Assembly: GCA_900549055.1 (NCBI GenBank)
Contig: URNB01000121.1
Coordinates: forward strand, 1-5,338
DNA: 5,338 bases
Direction: 5' to 3'
Origin: an uncultured Oscillospiraceae bacterium
GTDB taxonomy: Bacteria; Bacillota; Clostridia; Oscillospirales; Acutalibacteraceae
The notes beneath the pieces were generated by a model. It saw only the letters and a list, made by a program, of their open reading frames with translations. It had not been told where the DNA came from and ran no database searches. A program made the position numbers and the translations under genes. Below, one piece after another: positions 1 through 5,328 of the stretch (its first letter is position 1; every line of letters starts with the position of its first letter).

Positions 1-537
1 CGCTCCTACGATATTTTCTCAAGACTTTTGAACGACCGCATTATAATGCTGAACGACGAGGTAAACAATGCTTCCGCCAGCGTTATAATCGCTCAAATGC
101 TCTACCTTGAGGGGCAGGACCCGGAAAAGGATATAAGCTTCTACATTAACAGCCCGGGCGGTGCGGTTACGGCAGGTATGGCTATTTACGATACAATGCA
201 GTACATTAAGTGTGATGTAAGCACCATCTGCATGGGCATGGCGGCAAGTATGGGCGCGTTTTTACTGGCTGCCGGCACCAAGGGCAAGCGTTTGGCACTG
301 CCCAACAGCGAAATTATGATTCATCAGCCGCTCGGTCAGGCGCAGGGTCAGGCAACAGATATTCTCATTCATGCTCACCACATTGAGCAGATACGCGGCA
401 ATATCAATAAAATATTGGCTGAAGAGACCGGCAAGCCGCTTGAGCAGATTCAGCTTGATACCGAAAGGGATAACTTTATGACTGCTGCCGAGGCTGCCGA
501 GTACGGGCTTATCGACAAAGTAATTTCAAAGAGATAG
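1..537 (+). CDS. clpP: ATP-dependent Clp protease proteolytic subunit ClpP, 5' truncated by window edge
   Basis: ClpP is the cytoplasmic serine peptidase that stacks as two heptameric rings and degrades proteins fed to it by ClpX or another AAA+ unfoldase. The frame is open from base 1 and the first residues (RSYDIFSRLL) already match the family N-terminal region, so roughly 15-20 residues lie outside the window. The TTG at 28 is an internal Leu codon, not the start. The 178 visible residues hold the full catalytic triad: Ser83 in MAASMGA (codon 247-249), His108 in MIHQP (322-324) and Asp157 in ERDNFM (469-471). The SPGG oxyanion/strand motif is near residues 51-54, and the usual C-terminal EYGLIDKVI is present. 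Nothing in the visible part is broken. The stop is 10 bp before clpX, so the two genes are very probably cotranscribed. Identity is certain from motifs; only the N-terminus is unknown. Confidence 0.97.
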   Translation, partial: RSYDIFSRLLNDRIIMLNDEVNNASASVIIAQMLYLEGQDPEKDISFYINSPGGAVTAGMAIYDTMQYIKCDVSTICMGMAASMGAFLLAAGTKGKRLALPNSEIMIHQPLGQAQGQATDILIHAHHIEQIRGNINKILAEETGKPLEQIQLDTERDNFMTAAEAAEYGLIDKVISKR

Positions 538-547
538 AGGTACCGAA

Positions 548-1789
548 ATGCCGAACGACAGGGACAATGAAATACGCTGCTCGTTCTGCGGTAAAACGCA
601 GGACGAGGTGACAAGATTGGTTGAAGGCCCAGGCGTATATATTTGCGATAACTGCATTGAATTCTGCAACGCCTTGCTCTTCGATGATGAGGGCGGCGCG
701 CAGAAAAAACGCAAAAAAAAGCAAAACGAGGAGTTTGTGCTCCCGAAGCCGCAGGAGATCAAGCAAAAGCTCGATGAATATGTTATCGGTCAGGACGACG
801 CGAAAAAAACGCTTTCGGTTGCGGTTTATAATCACTATAAGCGCATTTTTAAAGCCGATTCCGCCGATGTCGAATTGAACAAAAGCAATGTTCTGATGCT
901 TGGCCCTACAGGTGTGGGAAAAACCCTGCTTGCGCAGACTCTGGCTAAAATACTTGATGTGCCGATTGCCATCACCGATGCCACCACCCTTACCGAGGCA
1001 GGATATGTGGGCGAGGATGTCGAGAATATACTTCTCCGCTTGATTCAGGCGGCGGATTATGATATTGAAAAGGCAGAGCGCGGCATAATCTATGTTGATG
1101 AGATAGATAAGATCGCGCGCAAGTCCGAAAATGCTTCCATAACCCGCGATGTAAGCGGCGAGGGCGTTCAGCAGGCGCTGCTTAAAATTCTTGAGGGAAC
1201 GGTTTCGAATGTTCCGCCGCAGGGCGGCAGAAAGCACCCGCAGCAGGACTTCATTCAAATAGACACCACCAATATACTCTTCATCTGTGCGGGCGCCTTT
1301 GACGGTATAGAAAAGGTTATTGAGCGTAGAATAGGCGGCAGCAGTTTAGGCTTCGGGGCGGATGTTAAGTCGCCAAAGTCGATGGAGGCAGAGGCTGTGG
1401 CTGCTCTTGCCACTCATAGGGATCTGGTTAAATTCGGTATGATTCCCGAGCTTGTGGGGCGTTTGCCTGTTATAACCGCGCTTAACGGCATGGATAAGGA
1501 AACGCTTGTGAGAATCATGACCGAGCCGAAAAACTCTATTGTAAAGCAGTATAAGGCGCTTTTCAAAATGGATAATATCGATCTTGAATTCGATAAAAAG
1601 GCGCTCGAACGCATTGCGGAGCTTACAATTGAGCGCAAAACCGGAGCGAGAGGTTTGCGCTCCATAATCGAGAGCGTTCTGCAGCCACTTATGTTTGAAA
1701 GCCCGTCAGACAGTAGCATTACCAAAATAACCGTAACCAAAGAAACGGTTGAAAACGGCAAAGCGGTAATTATGCGTAAGGCTTCTTAA
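548..1789 (+). CDS. clpX: ATP-dependent Clp protease ATP-binding subunit ClpX
   Basis: ClpX is the hexameric AAA+ unfoldase that recognises tagged or specific substrates, unfolds them with ATP and threads them into ClpP in the cytoplasm. The protein has 413 residues, normal for the family. An N-terminal C4 zinc-binding domain has Cys11, Cys14, Cys33 and Cys36. A Lys/Arg-rich linker (about 53-58) leads to the AAA+ core: Walker A GPTGVGKT 119-126, pore loop GYVG 152-155, Walker B VDEID 183-187, RKH loop 228-230, the LGF tripeptide of the ClpP-docking loop 267-269, arginine-finger region GRLP 304-307 and sensor-2 GARGLR 366-371. The ATG at 548 is supported by GAGG (537-540), which overlaps the clpP stop codon and lies 7 nt upstream. 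The gene follows clpP by 10 bp, the usual operon order. The linker is encoded by A6 (704-709) and A8 (713-720) runs, the second containing an in-frame A AAA AAG heptamer (see findings). A hairpin after the stop probably ends the transcript. Confidence 0.98.
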   Translation: MPNDRDNEIRCSFCGKTQDEVTRLVEGPGVYICDNCIEFCNALLFDDEGGAQKKRKKKQNEEFVLPKPQEIKQKLDEYVIGQDDAKKTLSVAVYNHYKRIFKADSADVELNKSNVLMLGPTGVGKTLLAQTLAKILDVPIAITDATTLTEAGYVGEDVENILLRLIQAADYDIEKAERGIIYVDEIDKIARKSENASITRDVSGEGVQQALLKILEGTVSNVPPQGGRKHPQQDFIQIDTTNILFICAGAFDGIEKVIERRIGGSSLGFGADVKSPKSMEAEAVAALATHRDLVKFGMIPELVGRLPVITALNGMDKETLVRIMTEPKNSIVKQYKALFKMDNIDLEFDKKALERIAELTIERKTGARGLRSIIESVLQPLMFESPSDSSITKITVTKETVENGKAVIMRKAS

Positions 1790-1797
1790 AAAATACC

Positions 1798-1834
1798 GTG
1801 GCAGCGGGAATCTATCGGTTTCAGCTGCCGTTTT
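1798..1834 (+). terminator. Probable intrinsic terminator after clpX
   Basis: GGCAGC (1800-1805) pairs perfectly with GCTGCC (1824-1829). Two G-T wobbles extend the base (1798-1799 with 1830-1831), and GAA 1808-1810 can pair with TTC 1820-1822 inside. The stem runs into TTTT (1831-1834) starting 9 bp after the clpX stop. The T run is short, so termination may be partial, and some read-through into the downstream membrane-protein gene is possible because no convincing promoter is visible between them. Confidence 0.55.
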
Positions 1835-1855
1835 AATATCAGGCGGTGAAAGAAT

Positions 1856-2491
1856 ATGACCGAAAAGTTCATTTTCATATTTGAAATGCTCGGCGTAATT
1901 GCCACGGCGGCTTCGGGTGCTATGACCGGAATAAAAAAGCATATGGATATGTTAGGCGTTGGGGTGCTTGCGGTAACGGCTGCTATGGGCGGCGGTATAA
2001 TACGCGATCTGATTCTCGGTGCGCTTCCGCCTGTGGCATTTGTAAGACCGATCTATGCCGGAACGGCTTTTGCGGTTGCGGCGGTTATGTTCTTCTTTCA
2101 CCGCGCATTTCCCGAGCACAGCTTTCAAAAGCTGCATGCGGCGGTATTTCTGTATATGGATGCAATAGGACTCGGCGCGTTCACTGTAGTCGGCGTTCAG
2201 AAAGCCATTACCCTGTACGGCTTCAAGCATATATTTCTGCTTTTTACCACCGGCTTTTTAACGGGAGTCGGAGGAGGAATAATGCGGGATATTTTTGCTG
2301 GGGAGATACCGGGAATATTCATAAAGCATTTTTACGCATGCGCGTCCGTAATAGGCGCCGGGGTATGTATTGTTCTTTGGAAGCCACTCGGAACTGGAAT
2401 TGCCATGACTGCAGGGATTTTCATAACCACCGCCCTGAGACTTTGCGCTGCGCATTTCAAGTGGAACTTTTTCAGGGACAGAAATACATAA
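1856..2491 (+). CDS. TRIC family cation channel / UPF0126 (YadS/YicG-like) membrane protein
   Basis: This 211-residue, strongly hydrophobic protein has about seven predicted membrane segments (roughly 5-22, 32-50, 62-82, 93-113, 123-145, 155-175, 180-198), the expected size and topology for prokaryotic trimeric intracellular cation channels. The family signature appears twice, GGGIIRD at 45-51 and GGGIMRD at 139-145. Each copy ends a repeat unit (about 9-51 and 101-145) rich in Gly and Ala, the known internal duplication of the family. Bacterial and archaeal TRIC homologues form homotrimers that conduct monovalent cations such as K+ in the cytoplasmic membrane; Pfam labels the domain a glycine transporter, but that function is poorly supported. 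The ATG at 1856 has a GGTGA site (1845-1849) 6 nt upstream. The C-terminus is short and basic. The gene is alone between the clpX hairpin and the lysine-operon promoter, and nothing here ties it to either neighbour. The family assignment is strong; the transported ion is not shown by sequence. Confidence 0.9.
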   Translation: MTEKFIFIFEMLGVIATAASGAMTGIKKHMDMLGVGVLAVTAAMGGGIIRDLILGALPPVAFVRPIYAGTAFAVAAVMFFFHRAFPEHSFQKLHAAVFLYMDAIGLGAFTVVGVQKAITLYGFKHIFLLFTTGFLTGVGGGIMRDIFAGEIPGIFIKHFYACASVIGAGVCIVLWKPLGTGIAMTAGIFITTALRLCAAHFKWNFFRDRNT

Positions 2492-2510
2492 ATGATTTTG
2501 AAATACGCAA

Positions 2511-2558
2511 TAATATATATTACAATGTTATAAAAAACAGTTTTTTTAAAAAAAATAC
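2511..2558 (+). promoter_or_regulatory. AT-rich segment upstream of the promoter, UP-element-like
   Basis: Just upstream of the -35 box lie a 12-bp A/T palindrome (TAATATATATTA, 2511-2522) and phased homopolymer tracts: A6 (2532-2537), T7 (2541-2547) and A8 (2548-2555). Such tracts can bind the RNA polymerase alpha C-terminal domains and raise promoter activity. The A6/T7 pair could also form a very weak hairpin ending transcription of the preceding gene, but it has no GC base pairs. No better terminator is visible after that gene. The role is inferred from composition and position only. Confidence 0.35.
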
Positions 2559-2587
2559 TTGACATAGCAAAAAAACGGTCTTATAAT
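2559..2587 (+). promoter_or_regulatory. Consensus sigma-A (sigma-70 type) promoter of the lysine transporter operon
   Basis: TTGACA at 2559-2564 and TATAAT at 2582-2587 are both exact consensus hexamers separated by exactly 17 bp (2565-2581). There is no extended -10 TG. The start site should fall near 2593-2596, giving a leader of about 275 nt that begins just before the riboswitch. A promoter this strong fits a design in which control is exerted downstream by the RNA rather than by an activator. Confidence 0.93.
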
Positions 2588-2609
2588 TATGACAAATTTA
2601 AGAAGCACC

Positions 2610-2771
2610 TGATAGAGGCGCGGATATGATGAGTACCCTGCGGTATACGTCGGCAAACGGCGGTGGGGGAAAGGCTGTTCCGCCGAAGTAGTTTTTGCGG
2701 TTGCCGCCGCGGGCTGCTGGGGTCGCGTTTAATAGGCGCGGCACTGTCGCAATATTTGCGGAGAGCTATCA
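2610..2771 (+). promoter_or_regulatory. Lysine riboswitch (L-box) aptamer
   Basis: The conserved lysine-riboswitch blocks occur in order: GATAGAGGCGC (2611-2621), GAGTA (2631-2635), GGAAAGG (2668-2674), CGCCGAAG (2681-2688), CTGG (2717-2720), ACTGTC (2743-2748) and GGAGAGCTATC (2760-2770). Five helices can be drawn. P1 is 2610-2615 with 2766-2771. The base of P2 is 2621-2624 with 2679-2682, with the internal GAGTA/GGAAAGG region typical of the P2 loop-E turn. P3 is 2687-2694 with 2711-2718 (several G-T pairs), continued by 2697-2700 with 2707-2710. P4 is 2722-2727 with 2737-2742. P5 is 2748-2752 with 2756-2760. Loop L2 (CGGCAA, 2651-2656) is the exact reverse complement of loop L3 (TTGCCG, 2701-2706), the family's kissing interaction. 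Lysine binding stabilises P1, which here should favour the downstream terminator. The class is certain from the core and the tertiary contact; ligand preference for L-lysine is by family. Confidence 0.96.
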
Positions 2772-2824
2772 TGAGTATTTGTTTTTATTTATTTTAAATA
2801 TCAGCAAAGCCTGTGATACCTTTC
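2761..2824 (+). promoter_or_regulatory. Antiterminator of the lysine riboswitch expression platform
   Basis: The 3' strand of P1 and adjoining core (2761-2773, GAGAGCTATCATG) can pair with 2812-2824 (TGTGATACCTTTC), which is the 5' arm and loop of the terminator. The duplex has nine Watson-Crick pairs, three G-T pairs and one C-C mismatch (2766 with 2819). The 38-nt U-rich segment between the strands would be looped out. Forming it destroys both P1 and the terminator, giving an 'off when lysine is bound' switch. The pairing was read by eye; its stability was not calculated. Confidence 0.75.
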
Positions 2825-2844
2825 GGGTCGCAGGCTTATTTTTT
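2807..2844 (+). terminator. Riboswitch-controlled intrinsic terminator
   Basis: AAGCCTGTGA (2807-2816) pairs with TCGCAGGCTT (2828-2837) with one G-T wobble. CC (2819-2820) with GG (2826-2827) closes the loop TTTCG after a bulge of TA (2817-2818). ATTTTTT (2838-2844) follows directly. This is a strong intrinsic terminator 25 nt before the first transporter codon. Its 5' arm is shared with the antiterminator, so termination should depend on lysine. Confidence 0.93.
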
Positions 2845-2855
2845 AATATTTTTTC

Positions 2856-2860
2856 GGGAG
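2856..2860 (+). promoter_or_regulatory. Ribosome binding site that fixes the binding-protein start
   Basis: GGGAG lies 8 nt before the ATG at 2869 and after the terminator T run. It places translation initiation downstream of the riboswitch and rules out the in-frame upstream codons, which sit inside the aptamer RNA. Confidence 0.85.
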
Positions 2861-2868
2861 TGTTCAAA

Positions 2869-3726
2869 ATGAACAGAACAGCAAGAATTTTATCGGCAAT
2901 CTTATCCGTTGCCCTTGCGGCAACCCTCTTTGCGGGCTGCGGCGGCAAAAAGCAGACCGCGGCAAAGTCCGGAGTGGAGGACGGCGTGCTTACCGTAGCT
3001 ATGGAGTGCGCGTATGCGCCTTATAACTGGACGCAGAGCGATGATTCAAACGGCGCGGTTAAAATTAAGGACTCTAACGACTACGCAAACGGCTACGATA
3101 TTATGATGGCGAAAAAGATTTGCGAGGCTAACAACTGGAAGCTTGAAGTTGTACGCCTTGACTGGGATTCGCTTGTTCCCGCCGTTCAGACAGGCAAGGT
3201 TGACGCTACAATAGCGGGTCAGTCAATGACGGAAGACCGTATGCAGCAGGTTGATTTTGCAGGCCCCTACATTTATGCCAGCATTGTTTGCATGACGAAG
3301 AAGGACAGCAAGTATGCCTCCGCTACCAAGCTTTCCAACCTTTCGGGCGGCAAGTGCACCTCGCAGCTCGGAACAATTTGGTATGATACCTGCCTGCCGC
3401 AGATAAACGGCGCGAAGATTCAGACTGCGCAGGAAACCGCCCCCTCAATGCTTATGGCGCTTGAAACAGGCGCAGTTGACTTTATCTGCACCGATATGCC
3501 CACCGCGCAGGGCGCGCTGCTTGCTTACAGCGACCTTAAAATTCTTGACCTTGAGGATAATGCCTTTAAGGTTGATGAGGGCGATATAAACATCGGTATT
3601 GCGGTTAAGAAGGGCAATTCAGAGCTTAAGGACAAGATTAACGCGGTTTTAAAGGATATGACCGCCGACGACTTTAATTCCATTATGGCAGAGGCTACCA
3701 AGATTCAGCCCCTTGCCGAGAAGTAA
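2869..3726 (+). CDS. Lysine (basic amino acid) ABC transporter substrate-binding lipoprotein, family 3
   Basis: This is the extracytoplasmic receptor that captures the amino acid and delivers it to the membrane permease. It has 285 residues from the ATG at 2869. The signal peptide has basic residues at 3 and 6, a hydrophobic core about 8-20 and the lipobox FAGC with Cys24 as the lipidated residue; Phe instead of the usual Leu at -3 is slightly atypical. A Gly/Lys/Ala-rich tether leads into an SBP_bac_3 domain (about 38-280). Family features include MECAYAPYNW 45-54, NGYDIMMAKKI 74-84, SMTEDRMQQVDFAGPY 119-134, whose Arg124 is expected to hold the substrate carboxylate, and TDMPTAQG 208-215, whose Asp209 is expected to hold the alpha-amino group. 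The mature chain carries six further cysteines. The frame is open upstream to 2695, but that part is riboswitch RNA and encodes nothing plausible. The lysine assignment rests on the riboswitch, not on specificity residues; another basic amino acid or ornithine remains possible. Confidence 0.93.
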   Translation: MNRTARILSAILSVALAATLFAGCGGKKQTAAKSGVEDGVLTVAMECAYAPYNWTQSDDSNGAVKIKDSNDYANGYDIMMAKKICEANNWKLEVVRLDWDSLVPAVQTGKVDATIAGQSMTEDRMQQVDFAGPYIYASIVCMTKKDSKYASATKLSNLSGGKCTSQLGTIWYDTCLPQINGAKIQTAQETAPSMLMALETGAVDFICTDMPTAQGALLAYSDLKILDLEDNAFKVDEGDINIGIAVKKGNSELKDKINAVLKDMTADDFNSIMAEATKIQPLAEK

Positions 3727-3741
3727 TTCGGGTGACGGAAT

Positions 3742-4548
3742 ATGAATAAATTTGCCCAGCTTTGGAGCGATATAGTTGAATGTTGGGGTGACAGCTCATC
3801 ACAATATTTGGTGGGAGCGCTTAAAACAATAGAGCTTGCGGTCGTTGCAACGGCCATAGGCTGCATTATAGGTCTTGCGTGCGGAATAGTTCAGACTATT
3901 CCGTGCACAAAGAACGATAATATTGTAAAGCGCATACTCTTGGGAATCGTAAAGGCGATAGTTCGTATTTATGTTGAGGTTTTCAGAGGAACGCCTATGA
4001 TAATTCAGGCAATCTTCATTTTTTACGCGATACCGTATTTTACCGACGGCGCAGTGAATCTTGAGGTTACCCTTGCGGCGTATTTGGTAGTTTCAATAAA
4101 CACGGGCGCTTATATGGCGGAAACGGTGCGCGGCGGCATAATGTCGATTGATATAGGGCAGACCGAGGGCGCAAAGTCTATAGGTATGAACCACTTTAAA
4201 ACCATGCTCTATGTCATCCTGCCTCAGACGATTCGCAACATAATCCCGCAAATAGGCAATAACCTTATTATAAATATCAAGGATACCTCGGTTATGTTCG
4301 TTATAGGCTATGCCGAGCTGTTCGCGGCGCACAAAGCAATCGTGGGAGCCAAGTACATTTACTTCCCGTCGGCAGTCATAACCCTTACCATTTACCTTAT
4401 TATGACGGTCATCTGCTCGCTTATTTTAAGGCTTTGGGAAAAGAAAATGGACGGTCCCGCCAATTTCGATGTTGCCACAAAGGACACGCTCGCGCTCACA
4501 AGCGGCACTTATTCATATGTTAAAAAGTCGGAAAGGAGCGGTAAATAA
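3742..4548 (+). CDS. Polar amino acid ABC transporter permease (HisM/HEQRo type), probable lysine uptake
   Basis: This is the inner membrane channel of the importer, 268 residues with about five membrane segments (roughly 27-52, 78-98, 107-126, 182-197, 207-231). Landmarks of the His/Glu/Gln/Arg permease subfamily are visible: EVFRGTPMIIQ at 79-89, AYMAETVRGGI at 123-133, and the EAA coupling loop starting EGAKSIGM (142-149) and ending ILPQ (159-162), which docks on the ATPase. Only one permease gene is present, so the channel is expected to be a homodimer. The tail after the last membrane helix (about 233-268) is polar and longer than a minimal HisM-type permease. The ATG at 3742 is 15 bp after the binding-protein stop and has GGGTGA (3730-3735) 6 nt upstream. 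The stop codon overlaps the next start by one base (TAATG), pointing to translational coupling with the ATPase gene. Confidence 0.95.
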   Translation: MNKFAQLWSDIVECWGDSSSQYLVGALKTIELAVVATAIGCIIGLACGIVQTIPCTKNDNIVKRILLGIVKAIVRIYVEVFRGTPMIIQAIFIFYAIPYFTDGAVNLEVTLAAYLVVSINTGAYMAETVRGGIMSIDIGQTEGAKSIGMNHFKTMLYVILPQTIRNIIPQIGNNLIINIKDTSVMFVIGYAELFAAHKAIVGAKYIYFPSAVITLTIYLIMTVICSLILRLWEKKMDGPANFDVATKDTLALTSGTYSYVKKSERSGK

Positions 4549-5288
4549 TGGCGGAACCGATTTTACAGGTAAAGCACCTTTCAAAGACCTTCGGCAAGCA
4601 CGAGGTGCTGCGGGATATTGATTTCTCGGTAAACGCGGGTGACGTTACAAGCATTATAGGCGCGTCGGGCTCGGGTAAATCCACCCTTTTGCGCTGCATA
4701 AACCTGCTTGAAACGCCGAGTTCAGGCGAAATACTTTACCACGGCGCCAATATTGATAAAATAAAGGGCGGCGCCAGCGCATACCGCTCGCATGTGGGAA
4801 TGGTTTTCCAGTCCTTTAACCTTTTCAATAATATGACCGTGCTTAAAAACTGTATGATAGGGCAGACAAAGGTGCTCGGCAAATCAAGGGCAGAGGCTAA
4901 GGAAACGGCCATGAAATACCTTGAAAAGGTAGGAATGGAGCCATATATCAATGCTAAGCCCTCGCAGCTTTCGGGCGGTCAGAAGCAGCGTGTTGCAATT
5001 GCACGCGCATTGGCTATGAACCCCGAGGTGCTTTTGTTCGATGAGCCCACAAGCGCGCTCGACCCGCAAATGGTCGGCGAGGTTTTGGAGGTTATGAGGA
5101 CTTTGGCGGGAGAGGGACTCACAATGATAGTTGTTACCCACGAAATGGCATTTGCAAGGGATGTATCCTCGCATGTTGTATTCATGGCTGACGGCGTTAT
5201 TTGTGAAGAGGGAACTCCGTCGGATATATTTGAAAATCCGCAGAATCAAAAAACGCGCGATTTCCTTACAAGATTTTTTGATAGATAA
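4548..5288 (+). CDS. Polar amino acid ABC transporter ATP-binding protein (GlnQ/HisP type), probable lysine uptake
   Basis: This is the cytoplasmic ATPase that powers the importer, 246 residues, the normal length for the polar amino acid group. All nucleotide-binding motifs are intact: Walker A GASGSGKST 38-46, Q-loop Gln88 in VFQSFNLF, signature LSGGQ 141-145, Walker B VLLFDE 161-166 with catalytic Glu166, D-loop SALD 169-172 and H-loop His198 in VVTHEM. The chain ends shortly after the core fold (DFLTRFF) with no regulatory C-terminal domain of the MetN type, so transport is probably controlled at expression rather than by trans-inhibition. The ATG at 4548 overlaps the permease stop by one base and has GAAAGGAG (4531-4538) 9 nt upstream, inside the permease coding end. 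It is the last gene of the operon in view. With one ATPase gene, two copies should serve each permease dimer. Confidence 0.96.
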   Translation: MAEPILQVKHLSKTFGKHEVLRDIDFSVNAGDVTSIIGASGSGKSTLLRCINLLETPSSGEILYHGANIDKIKGGASAYRSHVGMVFQSFNLFNNMTVLKNCMIGQTKVLGKSRAEAKETAMKYLEKVGMEPYINAKPSQLSGGQKQRVAIARALAMNPEVLLFDEPTSALDPQMVGEVLEVMRTLAGEGLTMIVVTHEMAFARDVSSHVVFMADGVICEEGTPSDIFENPQNQKTRDFLTRFFDR

Positions 5289-5302
5289 TTAATGTCTACT
5301 GA

Positions 5303-5328
5303 ATAATTGCATTAGCAAATGCAATTAT
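5303..5328 (+). repeat. Perfect 11-bp inverted repeat after the transporter operon
   Basis: ATAATTGCATT (5303-5313) and AATGCAATTAT (5318-5328) are exact reverse complements around the 4-nt loop AGCA, 14 bp after the ATPase stop. The RNA would fold into a hairpin that could end or stabilise the operon transcript. The stem has only two G-C pairs and no T run follows on either strand within the window, so a classical intrinsic terminator is not shown. A protein-binding operator for whatever lies beyond 5338 is an alternative. Confidence 0.6.

Noticed and set aside
28..30. TTG as the start codon of clpP
   Set aside because: The nine codons before it encode conserved ClpP sequence (SYDIFSRL), so the gene begins outside the window.
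509..1258. A 249-codon open frame on the - strand opposite clpX
   Set aside because: It lies entirely antisense to a clear clpX, has no recognisable family, no credible ribosome binding site and the composition expected of a shadow frame.
2338..2562. A + strand frame spanning the end of the TRIC gene and the AT-rich spacer
   Set aside because: It overlaps the TRIC gene in another frame, has no ribosome binding site and runs into the promoter -35 box.
2776..2800. Weak hairpin TATTT/AAATA in the spacer between aptamer and terminator
   Set aside because: It is a short A/T-only pairing in a U-rich linker and is explained as the loop of the antiterminator.
4884..5249. A 121-codon open frame on the - strand opposite the ATPase gene
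   Set aside because: It is antisense to intact ABC motifs and resembles no known protein; other - strand frames at 1414-1761, 1952-2230 and 4093-4332 were rejected for the same reason.
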